From NCBI GenBank assembly GCA_025642075.2, contig JAODUO010001380.1, forward strand, positions 31,001 to 95,000: 64,000 nt of DNA. Reading direction: 5' to 3'. The position numbers and the translations under genes were made by a program. The DNA is from Ridgeia piscesae. Its lineage: Eukaryota > Annelida > Polychaeta > Sabellida > Siboglinidae. This document shows positions 53,431 to 64,000 of the stretch, in pieces; the first letter of the stretch is position 1, and the number at the start of each line of letters is the position of its first letter. The notes under the pieces are model-generated. The model was not told where the DNA came from. It was given only the letters and a program-made list of their open reading frames with translations, and ran no database searches.

Positions 53431-56400
53431 GGAAGAGGAAGAAATTATAGGATGAAGGAGACTCTGATGAACGAGAAAGGGAAACTATTTACCTGTTCTA
53501 CTGTACACTTTCGTTGCGTCATCTTCTGGTAATCCCTTTTCGTCGAACATGTGACGTAGCACACTGTGGGTGGTCCTGTTTTCATTTGGTCACAACCTGC
53601 AAGAGATCGTTACAATCACAACATCAAGTTTCCCACAACGCACATCAATAAATAACGTCACAACCACTATGTTTTCTACATGCAGTATTTAACAGTATGC
53701 CAATATCATACCCAGGCTGCTAAATAGCTCCGATAGATACACAGACAAAGATCAATAAAACATTTAGACATTACAGCTTTGGGCTGGTAATGTATTACTG
53801 TAAGCTACGAAATCGATTTATTTTCCTCGCTCTATTTAGCCCGGCTTTGACCTAACCCACATTCCTCAACTATTATGGTGCCCGCATATGAAAATAATAC
53901 GCAGACACAATCTTCAATATAACATCGTTTCAATATGTTTATCAGAGCCACCATCGTAGAAATAACTGATAGACGATCACTGTTGCATGCTCACTCTTTA
54001 CATGCTTCGTATACCCGATACCCTGACGGCGATGTAGGGCGGATATGGCTTTGACCCAAACAGAATGTCGTGGCATAAATAATGCAGGGTAATTCGATAT
54101 CACTCCTAAACACGCTGTCGACTCCGCATTTAAAATAGGCCTTCGTTAAAAATAACTAATAACATAAAGAAAGGATGCTGGTAAAAACCTTCGCATTTTA
54201 CACACAGTGGCACAAAAACGCATCTACTATAATATTAACAAGTTGAAAGACACACGGACACATTAATATTAATTATGCATTAATTAATTGCCAAAGAATT
54301 TAATCTTACCCCCAAAAATCATAACCAATACTTTACGGTTCATTATGCAATAATCACAAAGAATGCTTTAGACACTAATAATGTGTGTTAATGTGTTTAT
54401 TTTAATATAAAAAAACGCGTGACTCGTAATTTTTTACTTTAAAATGACTTCGTTTTTAAAGTAATAAATTACACACACGTTTACAAAATATCAAGGGTTT
54501 TCATAAACAAAAAACACGCAGTAACCAGTGTAAAACACAACCAGAATGGCTTATGTGACCAGCTGTTCCTTCGCCGTTGTTTCCCTCCCTCCACTTGGTA
54601 GAATGCCTCCGATACGCTATGGCATTTATTCTCCGTATACAAACGGTAACCGACCGCGACGTGACAAATACCTGTGTGTAATGCGACTGTATATACACCT
54701 GCACTGGCATTCAGACCGAACCAGAGACGAGTGCATACTGTGACAAAAACACGAGGCGAATGAAAACGATTCTGATAACCGAATTCTTTATGTATCTATA
54801 CTTATAAAAACGCCCCCCCCCCGTAATTGGGCAAGCCGTCCTGCCCGGTGACAAGAACCAGCAGGCTTGGTGAGCGGGGCGACTCATTCTGTTGCAAAAA
54901 TTGATAGCATACTGTCACGCCCCGATATAATCAGTCATGTCGCGAGGTCTACAGTCGTGTATAACGATAAGGCATGGCCTAGTTGGCGGAGGCATACACA
55001 GAGAGCCGTAGGCGCGAACTGCGGTCGTTTCATCTCGCGGTTGATGACAGAGGACTCGGACATCGATTATCGCCATCGCCGGACAGTGGTCTGTCACGGG
55101 GCCATAGGGGAAAAAGGTCACCATCCACAAAGTGCATTGTTGTTTCGACGCGAGTTCTTGCTAGGCCGAGCACGCGCCTGTGTGATACGTCATATGCCGG
55201 GGTGGATGGGTTCTTTGAGATAGGCCTACTTGGGTGGCGATTTAGCAGAAGTGATTGGAGCTTCTCTCAGACGGGTGGCTAAGTTGAAACAGGCGTGTAT
55301 TGTTGTACACGGGCCAAGTAAACGAGCGCCGTGCTCGCCTCGATGATTACTTCCAGCAGTCATTAATAAACACATCACTGTCTGAACCTTGGCACGCAGA
55401 TGCGTACACTTTTTACAGCTACACGCATAGACCGTTCTTTGGATGATATCGCATGCCCGCTCGCTCAATCGGCCCTCTTCGTGAATTGAAACACACGTAA
55501 GACTCCGGCAGTGAAACTTCGAGTGTTGCCGTCTGTTTATATACACCTGAACCCGTCTTGCAGGGGTTGTCCAAGGTCAAACTATTCACTTTCTTTATAG
55601 CGTTCTTTGTCTTGCCCTCTTCGTTGTTCTTGTCCATGTTTCCTTTGGATGGTCGTGCCTCCTTTCCATCTATCGGCCAAGCAGAGTTTGAGCACGATGT
55701 GATTTTAGCCATCTCCCCCATCTCTATGTCTCTAGTTACGAGATGTCGACAATGTCGTTCTTGTTTTGTACGACAGCTCTTCGATTATGATCGCATTTGC
55801 ATGCATCAATCTATAGACTTTTCCTGAAGCATACGTTCTGGAAGAACATACCGACTCAGACTCTTGTAGGCAGCTGTTACGGCTGATTCAAACACGACAT
55901 CTGCTCAGAACATTGCAGTTGCAAGGTGTTGGTTTTGTTTTAGTTGCTTTGACGTCCGGGTCGGCTCCAGTGTACTGCGTATAGGGTGGTCTAGTTGGGT
56001 TTGTTTATTCTAACATCACGAGATGCAATACATATTTTGCAATTTACCAAATCCATTACATTTTCATATAATATAAAAGATATTGTGTTCGTCTTTCTTT
56101 AATTTCTTTAATTGAGAACAATACTCTGACATATTTTTCCAGTCTTCTGAAATTATCTAATCATCAAGTTCACACACCAACACAGATGCGCCAAAGACCC
56201 CCTGCGTTGGCTGTAGGGTAGAAAGTTTGTGGAATAATTAATTAGAACAGTAAATGTATTCTGAATACAGCGGTGTATGTACTGTGTAGGGTATCAGCGA
56301 AGGGCCCATCGGGGGACGCTGAGTCAGTCTTTCACTCCCATGCTTTAATGTAGTGGCGCGACAGTTTATGTGTGTAAACAAAAGACTACCACAGAGTTAT

Positions 56401-57579
56401 TACCCAACACCCCTTAAATTCGATCATGCGCGACGAGCACTTGTGTGTTGTCTTATCTGTCCAAGAGCCATTGCATTGGGGGAGGTGTTTTGAAGGGAGT
56501 GGTGTAAATGACGAAACCAATATGACATTTGTGTTGGTACTCTGGGATGTGATGCAGCTGCTGCCAGTTCTTCATATTGTTTCTTACCAGTGCCTTCTCA
56601 ACGTCTAGTCGAGGCACCAGTTCTCAAATGTAATAATGTTCTCAACATCTATGCAGAAATCGTATACACAAAACTGGACACAATAACATGATGTCGAGGA
56701 GGAACAGTTTATCTGACAATTAATCTATCTAATTATTTCGCAGTTGACATTCCAACAGTAGTATTGTTAATGCCGGTCTCTAAAAGTTCATAACGAGAAG
56801 ATACAGTTATACCCGTTATAGCTGTCGATTCCCAACTAGTAGCAAGTATAGGCCAATGAAGCATCCAGCAACATTCTGCAGTAGCCATCATCGGCCCAAT
56901 CATTATCATATATTGCTAACTAGCTAGCTGACTGCTGGACCCAAAGGCAATACAACCATGTTTCTTGTAGCTTCTTTTGATTTACTACAGTCGATAAAAC
57001 GTTAATAAAGTTTTCTGGCACATCGCAATCAAGGCTACGCAGTGCCCGTGGCGTCAACAACAAACGGTTCGGCCTTTTCCTCATCAGGCAAACACATATA
57101 AGACCGTCCTGCCCCGTTAAGCAAAGTAACACTTAACGCCTGTGTTTATGTAGCTCGGCGGTAGGTTTCGAAATGGGCGTCGTAAAAGCGACATGAAAGA
57201 CCCTGAGTTGTGTGTATACATAGTCACAGACCTACCTGTGTACATAGGCGAGCGCTATGGCCGGCCAGAATCCGTATTCAGCATGGGTGGTTCAGTGTAA
57301 CGCACTTGACTATGCAGCCGGTGTTAGAGCCGCTCAATCACCTATGCTATGGTAATAGAGGTTGGCCCACTAGTAACTGTAGCATTCATTCAGTGTAATC
57401 CAAGCGATCGAACGAGCGATATCTCACGCACTGGTTTAGCTCCAATATACATCCAGATCAACTACGCCTGCGACAGGGAGCTGTCATTATGTGCGTGATA
57501 AATAAACACATCTAGTTTGCAACATTGCTCCAATCATGTGTACTACATTCCGCCAGTACTATCCACAACGCAAGCGTCT
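53431..57579. other. Intergenic sequence, no supported gene
   Basis: Open frames up to 118 codons (54867-55223 +) overlap others on both strands. No splice-bounded or conserved-looking exon was found. A C run lies near 54815. Confidence 0.45.
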
Positions 57580-57965
57580 CAATACCACGTCTACTCTCCG
57601 CTTCTCCGCGCCCGACTGAACGCAAGCGACGCTGCCCCAAACGCCGCGACCCGCCAATCTCTGACGTCACCGGTCGTCTGCTTTTGACTGAGCGCGCGCG
57701 GGCTGCGGCGGCTCGGCTTGCCTGATATCAGACGCAGCGCAAGATAACCATCGCTAGATCGCATCTGATTCGCTTCAGTTGCCACCCGATACCCCGGGGT
57801 GAATATCTTTTTAGGCCGCGCGAATAAGTGAACACTTCGCAAGCAATTTGCATTAGTAATAGCTCGGAGACATAAAATAATACGGCGGCGATACTTGGAA
57901 GATCTTTGGGGAGACTCCTCGGGCCGCTGTTTCTGTCACGGCGAATTAGCGCCATTTGCATTTCG
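57580..57965. promoter_or_regulatory. GC-rich possible promoter or enhancer
   Basis: A CpG-dense segment in an AT-rich setting has CCAAT (57654-57658) four bases before a perfect CRE TGACGTCA (57662-57669). An AATTTGCAT-like octamer lies near 57847, and a perfect octamer ATTTGCAT (57953-57960) matches the POU-factor site. No adjacent gene could be identified. Confidence 0.35.
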
Positions 57966-58445
57966 CAAGAAACAGACAAGCTACGAATTCGGATAATTCG
58001 ACGATGGAGAGCTAGAAGTAGGTATCGAAGCTGGTTGGGGTTAACAATCCGCACTGACCCTCGGCAGCTGTTCAGGCTTGGCTTGTAGATGTTATCGCAG
58101 TGGTCATAGTATTTTGTTTGTAGTTCGCCTTGGCCTCTGCGGGTTCACAGAGTTTACCAACCCTTGTATGTTGTGTACGTGGCGGTGTTCTTTTAATCAC
58201 GACTAGTCCAATCTACAAAACATCCCCGTTAGCATTTAAGCAGGAATGCCTATACTATGCTTCAAGCAATATTGCTGGTTGTCAAGACGACGAAATACAA
58301 GCGAACGAAGACATCAACGCTAAAGGGTAGACTTGTTTTAATGAAATTCCACCCCTAAGTTAACACTGCTATTATATTGATGTGTGTATTTGCAACGTCC
58401 ATTGTCTAGTTTCCTACCCAGTTTCATATTAATCATGGCGGTTTC
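57966..58445. other. Intergenic sequence, no gene seen
   Basis: Nothing recognised. Confidence 0.5.
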
Positions 58446-58453
58446 TGTGTGTG

Positions 58454-58512
<59 letters not shown>

Positions 58513-58667
58513 TGTGTGTGCGTGTCGTGCGTGCGTGCGTGCGTGCGTGTGTGGTGTGCGTGCGTGCGTGCGTGCGTGTGTGTTGGTGGTGCTTGTGGTG
58601 GTGGTGCGTGTGTGTGTGCGTGCGTGCGTGCGTGTGTGCGTGCGTGGTGCGTGCGTGCGTGTGTGTA
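58446..58667. repeat. GT/GTGC microsatellite
   Basis: (GT)n and (GTGC)n blocks alternate, with a GGTGGT-rich interruption near 58582-58606. Confidence 0.97.
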
Positions 58668-60480
58668 ATATTGACGCTTAGGTTCATTGATTGAATCTAG
58701 AAGATGAACGCGAAGTGGCAATGTTCATAGTTCTAACAGGGCAGGGTTTTCTAAAACTTATTTCTGAGGACATTTGAGATTATAAAGGGTAAGTTCTTAT
58801 AGATTCTATAGTGCAGTATTGCGTTGTAACTGCTCAAAATGCTTCACTATACGTGTTCATCAAAACACCATCTGGAATTCTCTGGGATAATGGTAACTAA
58901 TAATAATTGACTTAATTTGTACACTTATTTCCAGAATAGTACTCTGTTCAAGGATGTTTTCAGTAAAGATTTAAGTTACTTTGCAATTACTAAGCAATGA
59001 TCTATCAAATATGTATTGATTCAAAGATTCAAATTCAAATATTACATTAAAATTGGAAATTTGTCTTCAAAATTCCAGTAATACGATTGGTGGGCCAGCT
59101 ACAGTTGATAAGACACATTAATAATAATAATCAGCACTAAAATTGGTAACATTAATCAATTAAGTATATAAATAAGTATAATAAATAGGTAGAATAAAAT
59201 AAATAAGCAAGTAAAATTTATTTAAGAGTGTTACATGCTCATGAACTAAGACAACATGGAGTGAACGAGATTACAGAAACGTTGAAAAGACAGCAGGTTG
59301 ATTCAAACTGCGGTTGCCTCGTCCGGCCTCGTTACGTGCTAAGTCGTAAGACAGGAGAGGAGACCCAACTGGCGGCAGCTGGATACGGAATGCCTGAAAC
59401 ACCACACAAAGAGTTCCTGTTTGGGAACGACCCCAACAGCTGTGGTGGGACGGAATGGAATGTTACTTATTTAGTTAACAGTTAACTAATCCGTGAATTT
59501 ATCTAATATTTTATCATTGCATTAAAGGGAATTTTTTTACCTATGCAACTTTGAGTTAATGAAATTAGCATCTACGATCAAGGACTTTATGGAAGAGTTC
59601 ACTAGAATACTTACTAATACTTAGATTGTATTAACTCTTATAGGTGTATAGACCTACTAACGCATTCTGTTTTTTCTCGTTAACGTGTTGCTTTTTATAC
59701 TTTTACCATATCCAACGGATCGTGAATAAAATATTATTAAAATATGTAAATTTCTTAGATTTTTATACGTTGGCACCTCGACATATAGATCACTAAACTG
59801 AAAGTAACATGTTCCCCAGAGTCGCCATATCTGCCGTGTCACATGTTAATACTAGAGCCTGGTTAGAGTCTCGACGTCAACAGTCGCCATACGAAACCCA
59901 TGAAACATATTCGGCAAATTGGGTAGAGCACGCATGTTCCCGCAGAGCACACGTCGTTGGCACGTCGTATAGTCTTTCAGCACGCTCAAGGCGACGCCGC
60001 TTTACAACTGCCAAATTTGTCCATCAAAACACGATCTGGCAAACGCTGATTGCTAATTGGCGCGGAAGCAGCAGGGGGTGTCATTGGCGAAGACCTCGCA
60101 TTGTCGTCGAGCCATAAAACCTGCCTAGATGCATATCTAGCATGACTGATGTGCCAATGCGGCCGGGGAAAAGAAGGTAATGTTAGGCTTTAATACGGCT
60201 TTGTGGCGCTGGTGGGTAACAACACCTAATTGATTTAACGGCGGTTGTTGCCAGTTGAGTCGACAGTCGGTCAACCTGCGTGTCCGTCAGTAGACGAGAG
60301 GTGAAAGAGAAATGAGCGAACGATGAGTGGCGTGGAGAAGATAGACGATGGAGGCAAAAGAGGAGAGATGGGGAGAGGGAGATAGAGACAAAATGAGATA
60401 TGATAGAGAGGACAGATGAGAGGGAAGGGAGAAGAGAAGTTAGAGGGAGAGATAGAGAGATTGAGATAAAGACAGACAGA
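58668..60480. other. Intergenic sequence, no supported gene
   Basis: Two + strand frames of 85 and 102 codons (59228-59485, 59809-60117) have no recognised motif and no clear splice sites. Confidence 0.45.
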
Positions 60481-60631
60481 ATCTGATATCTGATAGATAC
60501 AGAGAGAGGGGGAGAGGGAGAGGGAGAGGGAGAGGGAGAGGGCGAGGGAGAGGGAGAGGGAGAGGGAGAGGGAGAGGGAGAGGGAGAGGGAGAGGGAGGG
60601 AGACAGAGAGAGGCAGCACGCACGCACGCAC

Positions 60632-60675
<44 letters not shown>
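60481..60675. repeat. GAGAGG and GA microsatellite
   Basis: About 95 bp of (GAGAGG)n, a short (GCAC)n insert near 60617, then (GA)n. Confidence 0.95.
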
Positions 60676-60680
<5 letters not shown>

Positions 60681-62689
60681 CTGACAGACAAACAGAGCAG
60701 AGGTTCCGGAGAGAGAATATATTCCGAAAAGCGGCCTCCTGATGCGATGTTGTATTACGGCAGATGTAACAGCAGCCGTCGGTGCCATTGTGTGGAGATT
60801 AGATGTGGGAGAGTCGGACGATCACAGTAACAATTGCTCATTTTATGAGGTGCTACAGACGGCAGGTGTTAATCACTTTTACTGCCACAAATCAATCACA
60901 GCGTACCTCGCTTATACGCACGTACGCACGCACGTACGTACGCACATCCCGCGTGCCTATGACCAGGGGTCAAACTTAACGGTCGCCGCCCGCGCGAGGC
61001 GAACAGAAATTCTGGGGATGAGTAACTTTTGGCCTGCACTAGTCGGGCGAATAGCTATTTTCCACTCGTTTGATAGCAATATTATGCAAGCACTGGGTTA
61101 GACGTTAGACGTGCATACATAATTTATGATACCTTTTTGTCCTTTTATGTATAAGCAACATTGCAAATCTGCATTCGAATTTGCATAAAAATGTAGCATT
61201 TTGATGATATCCACCAAAAATGGGACTAGTGATTTTTCATGGGGCTGAGGAACATCTTAAGGCTACTACAGTCTGCCGGGCGAGTGGATAGATTTCTTAA
61301 TTTCGATCCTCTGCCTATATGACATGTATTTCAAGTCAATGACATGTAATCTACATTCACACGCACATTCGCGCGAGCACGAAACGTTAGTTTGTGGGAA
61401 TTAATCAAAAAAGTCCCCATGCTTCGGCGCCAACGTATAATTACTTCTACGGTTTAATCAATCATTTATTTGTCAACTTTTGCAAATAAATTGTATGTGT
61501 TATCTGCATTTCAAAGAATTAATCGTACGACTGCAAAGTCCAAATGTTATCCTGACGATCTCAACTCAACTACCGAGTGAGTGCTTCTAATCGCGCCGGG
61601 CTGTCAGTCAGTGTATAACCTTTGGGCAGCACCTTAGTTAACCCACGTCAATCGGGTGGAGAAAACAGCCGAAGTCAAGCCGATGTGAATGCTATCACCT
61701 TATTGTGCTACATAGATAATCAAAGTGATTGATAACAAAAGACAACACCGAGGTCTTGCCCAGGTCATTATGAAATATATTCCCGAGAAGCTATTGACAA
61801 GGATCGGTACAATGTGTGTCTAAACATAAACTAAACACTAATTATTACCACTGTTGCTGTTGCTGTTTGTCCTGAGCATATCTATGATAACTAAATAATG
61901 AATATATATTTATTTATATGGGTTGAACATTCTTTTCGTGGCATGCATTAGGCCTACAATAGTTAAACATTAACACTACCAGAAAGCTACTAGAGGTTTA
62001 GCCATTATGCGGTTCTGACTTACGACTGTCATGATACAGTGTAGCACAAAGCGAAATCCTCTTTCAAAATTTCATCTTTCTCAAAGGTGAATGTTTTGTA
62101 TCCGACTTTTATATGGACCTAACCTGTACGATTAAGCGGCTTTGGCAGCTGCGTTATCGGTGTTCTATCGAGAGTAGAGAATTGAACAAATGCCAAATGC
62201 CCCCAGGGGTGCAGAACTGTAACGGTAGGTTCATGCAACAAACAGTTGAAAACAGTCTACTGTACAGTTTACCTGACGATTCAAACACCATCTCATGCTT
62301 TATGTGGAACATTCAGCCATTCAACAATTACTACGCGAAGGCTATTCGTACATATGTGTCCCCATTGTCAAATTCTCATTATTCATAGAGCAACGCGAAT
62401 TGAACGAAATTGCTCAACTTTCGAACTAGCAATAATTCGAACTGTGATATTCTCGGGCTTCAGAGTGCAGTGCTCGTGGGAATGGAAATGGACTTTATTT
62501 GATTAACATATAGCATGTCTTAATTTGAACCAATTCCAAAAGAAATATACTGTATCGATTCTAACCCACCTAATAGCGTGGAAGTGATCCGAATGTGGAG
62601 GTGACCGTATTAGTAGAGTAATTACTTACATATGGCTATTTACCTCAATAAATAGGGACTGTGCTTCTGATATGGACGATGTTAAAATA
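60676..62689. other. Intergenic sequence, no supported gene
   Basis: A short ACGC/ACGT run lies at 60916-60945. No coding feature was recognised. Confidence 0.5.
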
Positions 62690-63105
62690 CAGGTGGGTGA
62701 CACTTTTGTCTACCGCGCTCCTATCATTGCGACGAGGACAACGACGGTTATGTTGTCTTCGCTGTTACCTCCAGGTGTTCACACGGGCCTACAACCTCGC
62801 CAACGCAGCGGGACAACAATCGCACTGACACGCCGCGTCACAGGTAGCATTCTCGACCGACAAAACCACGGCTCAAATCCGTAGACGCAACAAAAAGCTT
62901 GAGCGATTTCATTCAGCCCCGATTGTTGCAGTGCGCTGAGCTGTATATATTAGCACGTCGCTACGTTGGAGTCATAAGAATGGACGTTTTTCATGAGGGT
63001 GTAATGCGACGTGGATAGATGCGCCAAGAACGTTGATGTTTAATTGAGGTTGCTGGAACGGCCCGGCCAGTGTAAGTCTCAACCGCCACCCCTTTTGCAC
63101 GAGAG
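62690..63105 (+). mobile_element. tRNA-derived SINE, diverged
   Basis: The B box GGCTCAAATCC (62870-62880) follows a shortened A-box region (CAGGTAGCATTCTCGACC). The body has GAGCTGTATATATTAGCACG and the 3' part GTTTAATTGAGG...CCGGCCAGTGTAA. These align in order with the SINE at 35901-36175 (CAGCTGTATAAATGAGTACC; GTTTGATTGA...CTGCCAGGGAAGTAA). The exact left end is uncertain. Confidence 0.55.
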
Positions 63106-64000
63106 AGCGAAAATAAAGACTAAGGAAAAAATCACGGACATGGAGTCAGATTTGTTGACAAGGAAACAATGAACCTACCGGAAATGAAGTCACAAGATTG
63201 TTTTCATCAAAGATTAAAGTAAAGAGTTCAGCCGATTTGTTTTATTTTTCAGTGCCCCTATTATAGTCAATAAGGTAGTTATGAACATTGTTAGATATCG
63301 TGTCAATTATATGTGCAAATTGTTCAGTATATTATTAGAGCATCGCAGTTACAGATAATTACTTGAAATTGTTAGTATTTTGTAAACAGCAAAATCAAAT
63401 GCCAATAACATCATACCTGTATAAAGTTCACTCAGAATAGATTGCATCAGAACATATCGTCATAATAATACATTAATGTGTGTTTATTTGATATCTGTTT
63501 CGTCTAAGTTCCCGCATCATGTCTTTATTAGACGACGTAGTTCAGCTGAGATTAATCATGTCGCTAAATCGGCATACGTGTTGTGTTGTATCTCGAAATA
63601 TACACATAAAGAATGCCACCACGATTATTAAAATGCTTGCATCATTGAATGACGTTCAAGTCGTATGACTCCCAATCGACAGAACTGTATATAGTAGGAA
63701 TTATATTGCAACGCTTGGGGTTTACATACTGGGCTATTTCGCCCCGCCCCGCGGTTCAGTTTATTCAGGGGTATGTAATGAGGTGATAGATTGAGAATCA
63801 ACCCTTTGATCTGCAATAAAGGATAAGCCACTCTTACACCATTGGTGGGCAATTACACAAATATCATTAATAAATATATTCTTAAATTTGTTTTATAGGT
63901 CAATAAAGACATTTTAGAGTGGGGTTTTGCCCACAATATTTTTGTTTGAATGGAATGATGTGGGGTATAGTCCGGTGTGGCTACGTCCCAGTTAGATTAC
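63106..64000. other. Intergenic sequence, no gene seen
   Basis: AT-rich, with no recognised feature up to the window edge. Confidence 0.5.

Noticed and set aside
59228..60117. Two + strand frames of 85 and 102 codons
   Set aside because: No motif, splice sites or codon pattern supports coding, and lengths are within what chance gives over this distance.

Overview
This is a eukaryotic, animal-type nuclear window. It has spliced genes with GT-AG introns, degenerate non-LTR retrotransposon fragments, tRNA-derived SINEs, MITE-like inverted-repeat elements, and abundant micro- and minisatellites. No bacterial operons, rRNA genes or intact tRNA genes were seen. The repeat mix and the animal-type IFT46 gene fit an invertebrate, and I would guess a mollusc or another lophotrochozoan. 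The species call is inference only.

Layout. 1-5.2 kb holds no gene I can support; it has a short 26-bp tandem repeat, an 18-bp minisatellite and AT-rich sequence. 5.2-11.9 kb holds two head-to-tail copies of one minus-strand LINE, each with an endonuclease fragment, an upstream ORF1-like fragment and a 26-bp minisatellite of about 1.6 kb where a 5' UTR would lie. 13.7-15.15 kb is a non-autonomous DNA transposon with terminal inverted repeats. 16.5-37.2 kb (+) is one gene, intraflagellar transport protein 46 (IFT46), in 14 inferred coding exons. The exons sum to 1392 bp, an open frame of 463 codons plus stop. A possible divergent gene starts at 16111 (-), and the 398 bp between the two starts carries a CCAAT box and an X-box-like site.

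The IFT46 introns are crowded with repeats: an inserted MITE inside an older repeat, a 30-bp array, an AT-rich three-arm foldback, a CR1/L2-like LINE fragment, a tRNA-SINE, and a 4.7-kb array of about one hundred 47-bp units. That array starts exactly at the exon 6 donor, and most units copy the donor itself. The 5' half of the gene has three related exons encoding an NQPYDESLDV motif.

37.6-64 kb is mostly intergenic. It contains a MITE between two CA tracts, mosaic microsatellites, two further LINE 3' ends, two SINE-like elements and a GC-rich possible promoter near 57.6 kb. The one convincing coding unit there is a 573-codon minus-strand open frame (44130-45851). It encodes an unrecognised, largely disordered, Ser/Asp/Tyr-rich protein.

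IFT46 acts in the IFT-B complex that carries cargo into cilia. Nothing here shows a functional link between it and the 573-aa protein.
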